Shown piece after piece: positions 7,573-16,623 of a stretch of DNA of 64,000 nucleotides. The first letter of the stretch is position 1. The number at the start of each line of letters is the position of its first letter. A program made the position numbers and the translations under genes. This DNA comes from Moraxellaceae bacterium (GTDB lineage Bacteria; Pseudomonadota; Gammaproteobacteria; Pseudomonadales; Moraxellaceae): the NCBI GenBank assembly GCA_030680295.1, contig JAUXVU010000018.1:1-64000 (forward strand). The letters are read 5' to 3'. The notes beneath the pieces were generated by a model. It worked only from the letters and a program-made list of their open reading frames with translations, ran no database searches and was not told where the DNA came from.

Positions 7573-7596
7573 TTAGGGACCCACTTAGGGGACCAC
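7573..7596 (+). repeat. Tandem 12-bp repeats downstream of tRNA-Arg (possible old integration footprint)
   Basis: TTAGGGACCCAC (7573-7584) is followed directly by TTAGGGGACCAC (7585-7596), ten of twelve bases identical. G/C-run repeats of this form just beyond tRNA terminators are often arm-type integrase sites. The integrase in this window is on the other side of the tRNA, so these may be a scar of a different element that used the 3' end of the tRNA. Confidence 0.4.
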
Positions 7597-7682
7597 TTTC
7601 TTACGCGTACTAGCACATTGCTTCCCATCCACCACCTCGAGTCATAACATGATGGCGTTACGTCATTACAGTGAGCCCATGC

Positions 7683-8081
7683 ATGTGCAGCGGTATTGAG
7701 TATTTAGGCAAGATGCATTTGTGGCGAGATGTCGATGTCACGCTGCCCGTGTTAATGAAGGATGGGTCGATACGCTGGCTGAAGTGGGGCGAACGTCATG
7801 GCGTGCAAAGTGCCTTTGTGCAGGGCCCCTGTGCGCGCCTAGATAGCATTCAGGCGGGTAAGTGGCAACGCTTTAACCCAATGCCGGTAAAGATTCCCAT
7901 AACGCGTTATATGGAGCGTAATCAGAAATGTGCGCCATACTGGGTGAAGGTGGAAGACGGTCAGTACTTGCAGGGGTTGGTTGCTACGGTAAATGGTGAG
8001 CAGCGTGTGTATGTGGTGACGGTGGATGCGCCACAGGCGTTTAGGCATGTGCAGGATCGGTGGCCTAGAGTGATTGGGTAG
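7683..8081 (+). CDS. Hypothetical protein with Cys at position 2, weakly SRAP-like
   Basis: From ATG 7683 the product has 132 residues and begins MCSGIEY. A GTG at 7671 would add four residues. A cysteine directly after the initiator is the hallmark of SRAP/YedK proteins, which use Cys2 to crosslink abasic sites. The later segments GPCARLDSIQAGKW and KIPITRYMER with a C-terminal YVVT are only loosely reminiscent of that family, and the length is much shorter than the usual 220 residues. No clear ribosome site is visible. I regard it as a conserved-looking protein of unknown function. Confidence 0.55.
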   Translation: MCSGIEYLGKMHLWRDVDVTLPVLMKDGSIRWLKWGERHGVQSAFVQGPCARLDSIQAGKWQRFNPMPVKIPITRYMERNQKCAPYWVKVEDGQYLQGLVATVNGEQRVYVVTVDAPQAFRHVQDRWPRVIG

Positions 8082-8112
8082 CTTTAGAGAATTTTAAAAT
8101 TAGGGAAACGAT

Positions 8113-8409
8113 ATGAAGGAACGATTCAGCCAAGACATGATTGATGCTTCATTAAAGGCATTAAACGATGCGTCTGCCAACGCATGGGAAATTAAAGAGG
8201 GAAAGCTATACACAGAGCTTAGGTTTCCAAACTTTGTGTCTGCATTTGGTTTTATGACACAAGTGGCAATAATTGCAGAAAAACTAAACCACCACCCTGA
8301 GTGGTCAAATGTATACAACAAGGTACAAATATATTTAACAACGCATGACGTGAGTGGAATATCCAAGCTAGATTTTGAGTTGGCGCATGAAATAACGAAA
8401 TTAATTTAA
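8113..8409 (+). CDS. phhB: Pterin-4a-carbinolamine dehydratase family protein
   Basis: The 98-residue protein contains the PCD signature: [11 protein letters not shown], then [16 protein letters not shown] with the active-site His pair, then [13 protein letters not shown]. The family dehydrates 4a-hydroxytetrahydrobiopterin to recycle the cofactor of phenylalanine hydroxylase and can also act as DcoH-like dimers. No phhA lies nearby, so the physiological partner is not visible. AGGGAAA stands before the ATG. Confidence 0.9.
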   Translation: MKERFSQDMIDASLKALNDASANAWEIKEGKLYTELRFPNFVSAFGFMTQVAIIAEKLNHHPEWSNVYNKVQIYLTTHDVSGISKLDFELAHEITKLI

Positions 8410-8412
8410 CTG

Positions 8413-8440
8413 GGCACCAGCTCTCACCTTAGCCGGTGCC
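8413..8440. terminator. Hairpin between convergent phhB and peroxiredoxin genes
   Basis: A 10-bp stem with one G-U pair (GGCACCAGCT facing AGCCGGTGCC, 8-base loop) lies just after phhB and before the end of the convergent peroxiredoxin gene. There is no strong T-tract on either strand, so it is a candidate bidirectional terminator only. Confidence 0.45.
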
Positions 8441-8476
8441 ATTCCATTTGCCATGCCGGCCTAATTGCTAGTCTTT

Positions 8477-9010
8477 TTACTTCGTTGAGCTCAAAGCACG
8501 ACCTGTGCTTAGCGTGCCTTCAACGTGTTTGCTTGGGTTGGAGTCATTGAGCGCGTAACGCACTTTGCCGCTGCTATCAATAACGTAGGAAATGCGAGCG
8601 GCAAAGCCACCACCAAAGCTGCTGGTGGCGTCAAACTGTTTGGCCACTTTCAGGCCGGAGTCCGAGGCCACAGGAAAGCGGCCTCGACAATGTGCAACAG
8701 AAAATTCTTTTAAGGTGTTGATGTCATCGCCAGAAATCCCGACAACTGTTGCGTTCATGCGCTCGAAGGAGGGAGTTTGATCGGCAAACAGTTTGGCTTC
8801 TAAGCTGCAGCCTGGCGTAAACGCGGCGGGGTAGAAGTACACCACCACCGGTCCGCGACGGCGCAGAGCTTGGCTATCGACAGTAACCACCTCACCATTT
8901 TTGGCGGCGTTTAAGCGAAAGTCTGGCGCAGTTTGTCCCAGGGCCAACATGGCATATGCCGGTGCTGCCCACAAGTTAACTGCCAGTGCCAAGGTTGCCG
9001 CTAAGCGCAT
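8477..9010 (-). CDS. Exported peroxiredoxin (AhpC/TSA, Bcp-like)
   Basis: Residues 1-20 form a signal peptide ending AYA, so the enzyme should be periplasmic. The thioredoxin-fold peroxiredoxin core has the peroxidatic Cys68 in FTPGCSLEA and a second Cys108 in AHCRGRF that may serve as resolving residue. It reduces H2O2 or organic peroxides. AGGAGATC precedes the ATG. It lies next to the copper operon, which fits a role against copper-induced peroxide stress in the periplasm, though this is only inference from position. Confidence 0.85.
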   Translation of the reverse strand: MRLAATLALAVNLWAAPAYAMLALGQTAPDFRLNAAKNGEVVTVDSQALRRRGPVVVYFYPAAFTPGCSLEAKLFADQTPSFERMNATVVGISGDDINTLKEFSVAHCRGRFPVASDSGLKVAKQFDATSSFGGGFAARISYVIDSSGKVRYALNDSNPSKHVEGTLSTGRALSSTK

Positions 9011-9095
9011 GGTGATCTCCTAATAACGTTGCTCGATCCAGTATAGGCTTTATCACGGAGTCGGCAGCGAACAAGGCCACAACAATAAAGACCGT

Positions 9096-9491
9096 TTAAC
9101 CCTGCAAGTCCGCAAGAATCGGGCAGCTAGGCTGCTGATCACCATGGCAGCGCTCGGCGAGCTCATTTAGCGTGTCACGCATGGCTTGCAGTTCCACTAT
9201 GCGTTGGTCCAGCTCATTAATATGGGTCAGGGCCAGTTGTTTAACTTCGCGACTGGGGCGGTGACCTTGCCAAAGCGTTAGCAGCTCAGCGACTTGAGTC
9301 ATGGCAAAACCCAGTCGTCGAGCGCGCCGGATAAAGTGCAAGCGATGCAGGTCTTCTTCACTAAACAGTCGGTACTGCGCTTCGGTTCTGGCGCTTGGGG
9401 TGATGAGGCCAATGCTTTCGTAGTGCCGAATCATTTTTACCGACAGCGCGGTTAGTTTTGCGGCTTGTCCAATGCTGAATAGTTGGGTCAT
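9096..9491 (-). CDS. cueR: CueR-type copper-responsive MerR regulator
   Basis: The 131-residue protein has an N-terminal MerR HTH (about 4-70), a dimerisation helix and the metal loop C-x7-C (Cys115, Cys123) with CPI, the spacing of CueR Cys112/Cys120. The residue aligned with CueR Ser77 is serine (Ser80), which marks sensors of monovalent Cu/Ag/Au rather than divalent metals. It starts three bases after copA and is therefore co-transcribed with its own target. It should activate the 19-bp-spacer promoter upstream of copA. Confidence 0.9.
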   Translation of the reverse strand: MTQLFSIGQAAKLTALSVKMIRHYESIGLITPSARTEAQYRLFSEEDLHRLHFIRRARRLGFAMTQVAELLTLWQGHRPSREVKQLALTHINELDQRIVELQAMRDTLNELAERCHGDQQPSCPILADLQG

Positions 9492-9494
9492 GAC

Positions 9495-11768
9495 TTAGCC
9501 CCGTACTGGCACAACAAACTGCATATGGCGTAGGCGCAGTGCGTTAGTAATCACGAATACACTCGATAGTGCCATGGCCGATGCAGCAAAAATAGGCGAA
9601 AGCAAGATGCCATAAAATGGGTATAACAAGCCGGCGGCGATGGGGATTAGGCTGGCGTTATAGGCAAAAGCCCAAAACAGGTTTTGTTTAATATTGCGCA
9701 GGGTGTGGTGGCTTACTTCAAATGCAGTGACCACGGTGCGTAAGTCGCCAGACATCAACACCACGTCTGCTGCTTCGATGGCGATGTCAGTGCCGGTGCC
9801 AATGGCAATGCCGACGTCGGCGGCGGCCAGGGCAGGCGCGTCATTAATACCATCACCGACAAAGGCCACCGGCCCATAGGCTTGTTGCAGCGCTTTTAGG
9901 CGTGCCACTTTGCCATCCGGTAATACATTGGCCGCCACTTCTTTAATGCCAACTTCGCGAGCAATAGCCTGTGCGGTTGCTTCACCGTCACCGGTAATCA
10001 TCACCACGGTCAGGTCTAAATTCTTTAGCGCTTTAATGGCTTCGATACTGCCGTCTTTGACGGTGTCTGCTACGGCAATGACGGCGGCGACCTGATAATT
10101 AATGGCAATAAACAATACGCTTTTGCCGCTGGCGGTGAGTTTTTCGGTGGCAGCCTGTAGCGAGCTGATATCAATTTGCAGATGCTGCATGAGCCGTTGA
10201 GCACCCACGGCCACCTGTTGCCCGGCAACAGTTGCTAACACGCCATAACCCGGCATGGCTTCAAAGTTATCAATTGTTGGCAGGCTTAGGCCTTTATCAC
10301 TGGCGGCCTTCACAATGGCTAAACCAATAGGGTGCTCGGAGCGGCTTTCTACGGCGGCGGCTAGGCTTAGCACTTGGTCATGCTCAAAGCCATCGGCTAA
10401 AACTACATCCGACAGCGTGGGGCGACCTTGGGTGATGGTGCCGGTTTTATCCAAAGCAACAACACGGGTATCACGCAGCGACTGTAGTGCGGAGCCTTGA
10501 CGAAAGAGCACACCTAACTCTGCCGCACGGCCGGTGCCCACCATGATGGATGTGGGGGTAGCCAAACCCATGGCACAGGGGCAGGCAATAATCAGCACCG
10601 CCACCGCATTCACTAACGCCAGCGTGAGTGTGGGTGCTGGGCCTAACCACCACCAGCTTAAAAAGGTGAGCAGTGACAAGCCAATTACCACCGGCACAAA
10701 CACTGCAGTGACTTTATCAACCAGCGCTTGAATAGGGAGTTTGCTGCCTTGTGCGGCTTCAACCATTTGAATGATTTGCGCCAGCACCGTGTCGGCACCG
10801 ATTCGATTGGCGCGCAAGATCAGGCTGCCGGCACCATTCACCGAGCCGCCGGTTAGCGCGTCACCCGGCACTTTGTTTACCGGCAATGGCTCACCAGTAA
10901 GCATGGATTCATCAACATAAGAATTGCCTTCAATCACCTCACCATCGGTGGGTATGCGTTCGCCCGGGCGCACCATGATCTCATCGTTTATGAGCAGTGC
11001 CTGTGTTGGTGTTTCCACCCAGTTGGCGCCACGTTTCACACGCGCCACTTTAGGCTGCAGTGCCATTAAATGGCGGATGGCATCACTAGTTCGTCCCTTG
11101 GCGCGAGACTCTAGCCAGCGACCCAGCAAAATTAAGGTGACAATGACGGCCGCTGCTTCGAAATACACATAACGACTGGTCTCTGGCAGTAGCGTGGGCA
11201 TGAGTGTGGCGACCACCGAATAACCCCAAGCCGCGCTAGTACCCAGCGCGACCAGTGAATTCATGTCGGGGCGGGCGCGTAATAAGGCAGGAATGCCGAT
11301 GCGGAAAAAGCGCAGGCCCGGACCAAACAGCACCAAGGTGGTCAGCAGCATTTGCAACAGCCAGTTGTTTTGCTGGCCAATGCTGCTGTTGATGAGGTGG
11401 TGCAGGCTAGGTATAAAGTGCGCGCCCATTTCTAGGGCAAATACTGGTAGCGTTAATACACCGGCAATGACAGTTGCGCGGGCTAGTGTTTGCTGCTCTT
11501 GGGTTTGTTGTGCGGCACGACTGTCCGTGTCGGCGGTTGTGACTAATCGCTGAGCTTTATAACCACTGTGTTCAATTGCGGCGATGAGTGCGTCTGGCGA
11601 GGCACTGCCTTCTATATGGGCAGAGCCGCTGGCTAAATTAACATGAGCAGAGGAGACGCCGGGCACTGCACTGAGTCCACGTTCAACACGGCCAACGCAA
11701 GATGCGCAGGACATGCCGTCGACTCTAAGCACAATGCTGGGTTGTTTCGCATCACTGGATTTCTTCAT
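9495..11768 (-). CDS. copA: Copper-exporting P1B-type ATPase
   Basis: The 757-residue protein has one heavy-metal-associated domain (MSCASC, Cys21 and Cys24), membrane helices, the intramembrane CPC motif (396-398) that defines Cu(I)/Ag(I) pumps, phosphorylated Asp440 in DKTGT, TGES-like TGEP in the actuator and GDGINDAP in the P domain. It moves Cu(I) from cytoplasm to periplasm. A single HMA domain is shorter than the two in E. coli CopA. AGGAGA precedes the ATG. cueR follows in the same operon. Confidence 0.95.
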   Translation of the reverse strand: MKKSSDAKQPSIVLRVDGMSCASCVGRVERGLSAVPGVSSAHVNLASGSAHIEGSASPDALIAAIEHSGYKAQRLVTTADTDSRAAQQTQEQQTLARATVIAGVLTLPVFALEMGAHFIPSLHHLINSSIGQQNNWLLQMLLTTLVLFGPGLRFFRIGIPALLRARPDMNSLVALGTSAAWGYSVVATLMPTLLPETSRYVYFEAAAVIVTLILLGRWLESRAKGRTSDAIRHLMALQPKVARVKRGANWVETPTQALLINDEIMVRPGERIPTDGEVIEGNSYVDESMLTGEPLPVNKVPGDALTGGSVNGAGSLILRANRIGADTVLAQIIQMVEAAQGSKLPIQALVDKVTAVFVPVVIGLSLLTFLSWWWLGPAPTLTLALVNAVAVLIIACPCAMGLATPTSIMVGTGRAAELGVLFRQGSALQSLRDTRVVALDKTGTITQGRPTLSDVVLADGFEHDQVLSLAAAVESRSEHPIGLAIVKAASDKGLSLPTIDNFEAMPGYGVLATVAGQQVAVGAQRLMQHLQIDISSLQAATEKLTASGKSVLFIAINYQVAAVIAVADTVKDGSIEAIKALKNLDLTVVMITGDGEATAQAIAREVGIKEVAANVLPDGKVARLKALQQAYGPVAFVGDGINDAPALAAADVGIAIGTGTDIAIEAADVVLMSGDLRTVVTAFEVSHHTLRNIKQNLFWAFAYNASLIPIAAGLLYPFYGILLSPIFAASAMALSSVFVITNALRLRHMQFVVPVRG

Positions 11769-11798
11769 TGCTTGATCTCCTGAGTCTCTATACCCAAC

Positions 11799-11829
11799 AG
11801 CGTAAAGTCTCCCATGGTAGGAGAGTCAA
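11799..11829 (-). promoter_or_regulatory. CueR-type promoter and operator of copA-cueR
   Basis: On the minus strand TTGACT (11824-11829) and TACGCT (11799-11804) are separated by 19 bases, the overlong spacer that MerR-family activators untwist. The spacer holds a dyad, CTCC and GGGAG around TACCAT, as in CueR boxes. It lies about 30 bases before the copA ATG and immediately after the end of the upstream helicase gene, so the operon is insulated by its own inducible start. Confidence 0.75.
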
Positions 11830-11843
11830 GCAATGTAGAGACG

Positions 11844-13097
11844 TTAGCGGTCGCGCTTCACCATCGGTTTGTCACGACGTGGTCCGCGCGCTGCATCAGG
11901 CTTGCGCTGTGGCTTACGCACCACGGGTTTGCGAATAGGTTCTGCTTTGGCGTTAGGGTCAACTTCAAAGCCGGGCACAATCACTTTTGGAATCTTTAAG
12001 CGAATAGTGCGCTCAATCAAGGTCAGTAATTTCAGTTCATCCACACAGACTAATGATGAAGCTTCACCACCGGCACCGGCGCGGCCAGTACGACCAATGC
12101 GATGCACATAGTCTTCCGGCACGCTGGGCAGTTCATAGTTGACCACATGCGGCAGACCATCAATGTCGATACCACGGGCAGCAATGTCGGTGGCAACCAG
12201 TACACGTACACGGTTGGCTTTGAATTCACTCAGTGCTTTTTCACGCGCGGCTTGGCTTTTGTTACCATGAATGGCCATGGCGGAAATGCCACTGGTGGTC
12301 AGTTGCTCGGCCAGACGGTTAGCACCGTGTTTGGTGCGCATAAACACCAGCACTTGTGACCAATCGCCGTCACGTATCAGCTTTTCTAATAACTGACGTT
12401 TGGCGTCGCGATTAACCGGATACACCCGTTGTTCAATGCGTTCAACGGTAGTGTTTTCTGGGGTGACTTGCACTTCCGTTGGGTTGCTTAATAAACCCTT
12501 AGCCAAGTGCCGAATTTCGTCAGCAAAGGTGGCAGAAAACAGCAGGTTTTGACGCTCTTTAGGCAGCAATGCCAATACTCGGCGGATGTCACGAATAAAG
12601 CCCATGTCCAGCATGCGGTCGGCTTCATCGAGTACAAAAATCTCAACGCCACCCAAATCGATGGTGCCTTGACCAGCGTGGTCTAACAAACGACCGGGAG
12701 TGGCGACCAAAATGTCTAAGCGCTCACGTAGGCGCTTGGTTTGCGGATTAATGTTGACGCCGCCAAACATGACCATCGAGCTTAGGTCTAAATATTTGCC
12801 ATAACGGCTAATGCTGTCTTCAACCTGTGACGCCAGTTCGCGCGTGGGTGTTAGCACCAAGGCACGAATGCGAGCGCGCTGGCCCGGATGCAAAGGTTTA
12901 GTGGTTTTTAAGCGCTGCAGCAGGGGCAGGGTAAAACCCGCAGTTTTACCGGTGCCGGTTTGTGCCGCGGCGAGTAAGTCACCACCGGCCAACACACAGG
13001 GAATGGCGTCGGCTTGAATAGGGGTGGGCGTGGTATAGCCGGCGTCTGTGAGAGCGCGCAGCAGTTCCGGCATAAGGCCGAGATCAGCAAAAGACAT
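11844..13097 (-). CDS. rhlE: DEAD-box RNA helicase, RhlE-like
   Basis: The 417-residue protein has the Q-motif (FADLGL and [11 protein letters not shown]), motif I AQTGTGKT, motif II DEAD, SAT, and the C-terminal helicase domain with [10 protein letters not shown]. The short basic tail ([24 protein letters not shown] region) is typical of RhlE. These helicases remodel rRNA and mRNA. GGA lies eight bases before the ATG. The gene lies upstream of copA on the same strand but the copper promoter separates them. Confidence 0.9.
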   Translation of the reverse strand: MSFADLGLMPELLRALTDAGYTTPTPIQADAIPCVLAGGDLLAAAQTGTGKTAGFTLPLLQRLKTTKPLHPGQRARIRALVLTPTRELASQVEDSISRYGKYLDLSSMVMFGGVNINPQTKRLRERLDILVATPGRLLDHAGQGTIDLGGVEIFVLDEADRMLDMGFIRDIRRVLALLPKERQNLLFSATFADEIRHLAKGLLSNPTEVQVTPENTTVERIEQRVYPVNRDAKRQLLEKLIRDGDWSQVLVFMRTKHGANRLAEQLTTSGISAMAIHGNKSQAAREKALSEFKANRVRVLVATDIAARGIDIDGLPHVVNYELPSVPEDYVHRIGRTGRAGAGGEASSLVCVDELKLLTLIERTIRLKIPKVIVPGFEVDPNAKAEPIRKPVVRKPQRKPDAARGPRRDKPMVKRDR

Positions 13098-13135
13098 GAG
13101 TTATTCCGAACAGAGGAGGGGGACATCAAAGGGCA

Positions 13136-14479
13136 TTATACGCTTGCTTGCGTTTCTATGCGTTGAATGACTCGCCAGCACACCCAGTAGCCACCAATAC
13201 CAAAGACAATGGCGCCCAAACCATAACCGGCTAATACGCCAATGCTGCCAGCGTAATGACTGCCAATCCAGACAAACGGCAGTACGCCCAGGGTGGCGCG
13301 TGACCAGTTTAAAAGCGTGGAATAAAACGCCAGCCCTAAGTTGTTAAACACGGCATTAGCCACGAACACCATGCCGTTGAACATAAAACTCAGCGCCACT
13401 AGGCGACAGAAAAACACAATCATATCGCGTGATTCGCTGCTGGCATTAAAGGCACTGGCAATAAAGTTGGCACTTAAGCTCATGATCAGCCAAATGATGA
13501 CGACGTAAATAATGGTCATTTTTAGACTGTAGGAAACCGTTTCGCGCAGGCGGTCAAAGCGTTGAGCACCATAGTTCTGGCCAACAATTGGGCCTATCGC
13601 ACCGGATAGGGCAAAGATCACCCCAAAAGCAACGGGAATGAGTCGACCAATAATGGCCCAACCGGCTACGGCGGCATCACCATGGGTGGCTAATTCGTTG
13701 GTGACAAAGGCGTTACCAAACGGCGTGGCGAGTTGTGTCATTACCGCCGGCAGGCCGATGACCATATAAGGACGCAATAATTGCTGCACTGCGTCGGTGT
13801 CTAAGCGCAGGGTAAAGCCATGGTAACGGGTTAGTGCGCGCCAACCTATCCAGACCATAAATAATCGGGCTAGGTTTGATACCAAGGCCGCGCCATCCAA
13901 GCTTAGGTTTAGGCCTAAAATAAACAGGGGGTCTAATATGGCGGCGATCAACGCCGGGCCCAAGGTGACCCACATGGCGCGTCGGCCATCACCAAAGGCA
14001 CGCAGTATGCCCGCCAACGCCATGCCTAAGCCTAATAACGGTAGTGATGGCGTAATCTGCAATAAAAAACGGTAGGCCAGTTCGGCGGTGTGGCCTCGCG
14101 CGCCTAGCCAATACAGCTGGTGCTGCCAACTAGCAGCTAAGGCCAGTGCGGCAAGCGACATGATGACACCCATTAACACCAGTGCTGCTGAAGCTTGGGT
14201 ACGGGCGCGTTCGTTATGGCCACCGCCCAATGTGCGCGAGACAATCGCGGTGCCGGCAATGGCTAAACCAATGGAAAGTGAGGTTACAAAAAACAGCAAG
14301 GTACCGGCATACCCAACAGCAGCCGCAAGCTCGGCTTCACCCAGTTGAGCGATATAAAAAAGATTGAGTGCATCAACAATAAAAAGTGCGACTAAGCCAA
14401 TAGATGCCGTTCCAGTCATGTAAAGTACATGGCGTGATATGGCGCCGCTGGTGAATACCGCTGAATTAGCTGTGCTCAA
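13136..14479 (-). CDS. MATE-family efflux transporter
   Basis: The 447 residues form about twelve hydrophobic helices in two homologous halves, the layout of MATE drug/cation antiporters (DinF/NorM class). The first codon is TTG at 14479, eight bases after AGG; a later internal ATG would remove part of the first helix. The substrate is unknown. The gene ends 38 bases before the start of rhlE and may be read with it. Confidence 0.85.
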   Translation of the reverse strand: MSTANSAVFTSGAISRHVLYMTGTASIGLVALFIVDALNLFYIAQLGEAELAAAVGYAGTLLFFVTSLSIGLAIAGTAIVSRTLGGGHNERARTQASAALVLMGVIMSLAALALAASWQHQLYWLGARGHTAELAYRFLLQITPSLPLLGLGMALAGILRAFGDGRRAMWVTLGPALIAAILDPLFILGLNLSLDGAALVSNLARLFMVWIGWRALTRYHGFTLRLDTDAVQQLLRPYMVIGLPAVMTQLATPFGNAFVTNELATHGDAAVAGWAIIGRLIPVAFGVIFALSGAIGPIVGQNYGAQRFDRLRETVSYSLKMTIIYVVIIWLIMSLSANFIASAFNASSESRDMIVFFCRLVALSFMFNGMVFVANAVFNNLGLAFYSTLLNWSRATLGVLPFVWIGSHYAGSIGVLAGYGLGAIVFGIGGYWVCWRVIQRIETQASV

Positions 14480-14581
14480 ATCATGACCTATCGGTATAAA
14501 GTTTCATTAGTCACTCTTTAGTGATGTAGATAATTTTGCTACGCTGACACAGCCGATAAAAATTAAAAAGAGGGCAAGCTA

Positions 14582-14971
14582 ATGCAACGACTTATTTGGG
14601 GCGTAATCATACTGGTTGTGGTCGCTGTGTTGGCAGGTTTGTGGGCGATATTAAACCCAGCCATGCAAAAAGCAGCGGTCAACCAAATGACCGAGCCTGC
14701 TGGCGTGGTTGAGACAGTTTGGTCGGTGAATGCACAAGGTCAAGTTGATGGCCCGCCGGTGTTGACCCTGCAGCAGGGCCAAGTACTGCGTATGGAAGTG
14801 ACATCCGCTCAATCAGAAGAGCTGCATGTGCACGGTTATGATTTGTTAGAGAGCCTGCCAGCAGGTGAGACAGTCACCGTGGATATTTTCTTGGTACATA
14901 GCGGACGCTTTGAAGTTGAGCTGCACAAACAGCACAAGCAATTAACCGTTTTAGAGGTAACGCCTAAGTAA
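14582..14971 (+). CDS. Membrane-anchored cupredoxin-like protein
   Basis: The 129 residues start with one hydrophobic helix (about 5-25), which should anchor the rest in the periplasm. The remainder is a beta-rich domain with LHVHGYDL and VHSGRFEVELH, a pattern of cupredoxin-fold proteins. The canonical Cys-x-His-x-Met copper loop is absent: there is no Cys at all, but several His residues remain (HVHG, VHSG, ELHKQHK). It overlaps the following ChaN-like gene by one base (TAATG). Metal binding is inferred. Confidence 0.65.
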   Translation: MQRLIWGVIILVVVAVLAGLWAILNPAMQKAAVNQMTEPAGVVETVWSVNAQGQVDGPPVLTLQQGQVLRMEVTSAQSEELHVHGYDLLESLPAGETVTVDIFLVHSGRFEVELHKQHKQLTVLEVTPK

Positions 14972-15723
14972 TGCGTATTGGTCTAATAGTGCTTTTTGTG
15001 GCAGTGTTAACCGCCTGTGTTACGCAGCCACGAATTGTATTATTAGGTGAAATCCATGACCATGCCGAAGGTCATCAAGCACGTTTAACGCTGTTACAAC
15101 AGCTGCTAGAAGACGGCTGGCGGCCAGCCTTGGCCCTAGAGCAGTTTGATGTTGAGCACCAAGCCCTTTTAAGCCAAGCACAACAACAATGTGCCGATGA
15201 CATGGACTGCATTGTGCAAACCGCCAAAGGCTCGACGTTTTGGCCCTGGCCTTATTATTACCCCGTCCTACAGCTGGCTAGGCAGTATCAACTGCCCTTG
15301 GTGGCAGCCAATTTGTCACGCACTGATGCTGCCGCGTTGATGCGTGATGCCAACGCCATTCCGGAAAACCTGCCGTGGTTAGCGCAAGCTTTAAGTCGAG
15401 TAGATGAGGCGTGGTTGCAGGCCATGACTGATGAAGTCAGATTGGCGCATTGTAATAAATTACCAGAGTCCATTGTTCCCGGTATGGCGCGGGCTCAGTT
15501 GGCTCGAGATGCGGTGATGGCACAGGTGTTAAAACAGCATGAGTCTCGTGGCGTGGTGTTGTTGGCCGGTAATGGCCATGTGCGCCGTGATTTAGGTGTG
15601 CCGCGCTGGTTAAAGCGCAGTTATGCCGTTGGCTTTATTACCACTGATCAAGACGCTGGGCCGTTTGATCAAGCGGTTCGTCTGCCCAAACATGACCGTG
15701 GTGACCCTTGCGTCGTGCTCTAA
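14971..15723 (+). CDS. ChaN-family haem/iron-regulated lipoprotein
   Basis: A lipoprotein signal peptide ends in LTAC (Cys16). The mature part has ChaN signatures LLGEIHDHAEGHQ, ALEQFDVEHQ and GNGHVRRDLG, where acidic and His residues build the active-site-like pocket. ChaN of Campylobacter binds two haems and is iron-regulated. The gene is translationally coupled to the cupredoxin-like gene (one-base overlap), so the two probably work together in the periplasm. Confidence 0.8.
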   Translation: MRIGLIVLFVAVLTACVTQPRIVLLGEIHDHAEGHQARLTLLQQLLEDGWRPALALEQFDVEHQALLSQAQQQCADDMDCIVQTAKGSTFWPWPYYYPVLQLARQYQLPLVAANLSRTDAAALMRDANAIPENLPWLAQALSRVDEAWLQAMTDEVRLAHCNKLPESIVPGMARAQLARDAVMAQVLKQHESRGVVLLAGNGHVRRDLGVPRWLKRSYAVGFITTDQDAGPFDQAVRLPKHDRGDPCVVL

Positions 15724-15837
15724 ATCAGTTTTTCTGATGCGTTCAGTGATTAATTTCACTATTCATCATGCCTAGCAGCGACTAAAATGCGCTCTGTTTG
15801 AATCTACCCACTGTCTATAACGTGAGTTAAAAGCCTT

Positions 15838-16611
15838 ATGTCCGCGTTTGCTAATGAAACCGTTTTGAGTGTGCACCACTGGAACGACACCTTGTTTAGT
15901 TTCACCACCACTCGTGACCCTGCATTACGTTTTAAGACAGGTCAGTTTGTCATGATTGGCCTGATGGTCGACGGTAAGCCGCTAATGCGTGCCTACAGTG
16001 TGGTCAGTGCGCATTATGAAGATCACTTAGAGTTCTACAGCATCAAAGTACAAGATGGCCCGCTGACATCACGCCTGCAGCATTTGCAAGTTGGTGACAC
16101 GTTGTTGGTTAGTCGCAAGCCTACTGGTTCATTGATTATGGACAACCTTAAGCCGGGCAAGCATTTGTATCTGTTGTCGACCGGTACTGGTTTGGCGCCA
16201 TTCATGAGTGTGGTGCGTGACCCTGAGTTTTATGAGGCCTTTGATAAAATCATTCTGACTCACGGTGTGCGCTGGAAAAGCGAACTGGGTTATATGGAGC
16301 ACATCACTGAAGACTTGCCAGAAAATGAGCACTTTGGTGAGCTGGTGAAAGAAAAGCTGATTTATTACCCCACCGTTACGCGGGAAGACTTTGATAAACA
16401 AGGTCGTCTGACTGACTTGATGGAAAGCGGCAAGTTGTTTGAAGACATTGGTTTGCCACCGCTGAACCCTGAACATGACCGCATCATGATTTGCGGTAGT
16501 CCGAGCATGCTGAAAGACTTGGTGGATATTTTAGAAGCCAAAGGCTTTACCGAAGGCACCAGCCACGCACCCGGTGACTACGTCATCGAGCGCGCGTTTG
16601 TGGAAAAATAA
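15838..16611 (+). CDS. fpr: Ferredoxin-NADP reductase
   Basis: The 257-residue flavoprotein has the FAD motif RAYS, the NADP-binding STGTGLAPF and the C-terminal AFVEK ending of the bacterial subclass I enzymes of Pseudomonas and Azotobacter. It moves electrons between NADPH and ferredoxin/flavodoxin, supporting Fe-S repair and haem degradation. In pseudomonads it is controlled by FinR/SoxR-type regulators; no such site is evident here. Confidence 0.95.
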   Translation: MSAFANETVLSVHHWNDTLFSFTTTRDPALRFKTGQFVMIGLMVDGKPLMRAYSVVSAHYEDHLEFYSIKVQDGPLTSRLQHLQVGDTLLVSRKPTGSLIMDNLKPGKHLYLLSTGTGLAPFMSVVRDPEFYEAFDKIILTHGVRWKSELGYMEHITEDLPENEHFGELVKEKLIYYPTVTREDFDKQGRLTDLMESGKLFEDIGLPPLNPEHDRIMICGSPSMLKDLVDILEAKGFTEGTSHAPGDYVIERAFVEK

Positions 16612-16623
16612 GCGTGATCGGTG

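Noticed and set aside
8100-8366. Minus-strand frame across the pterin dehydratase gene
   Set aside because: The plus-strand product is a clear PCD family protein, so the other frame is a shadow.
9694-11553. Several open frames of 60-96 codons on the plus strand across copA
   Set aside because: They are antisense to a well-supported gene, have low-complexity Ala/Ser/Arg-rich products and no ribosome sites.
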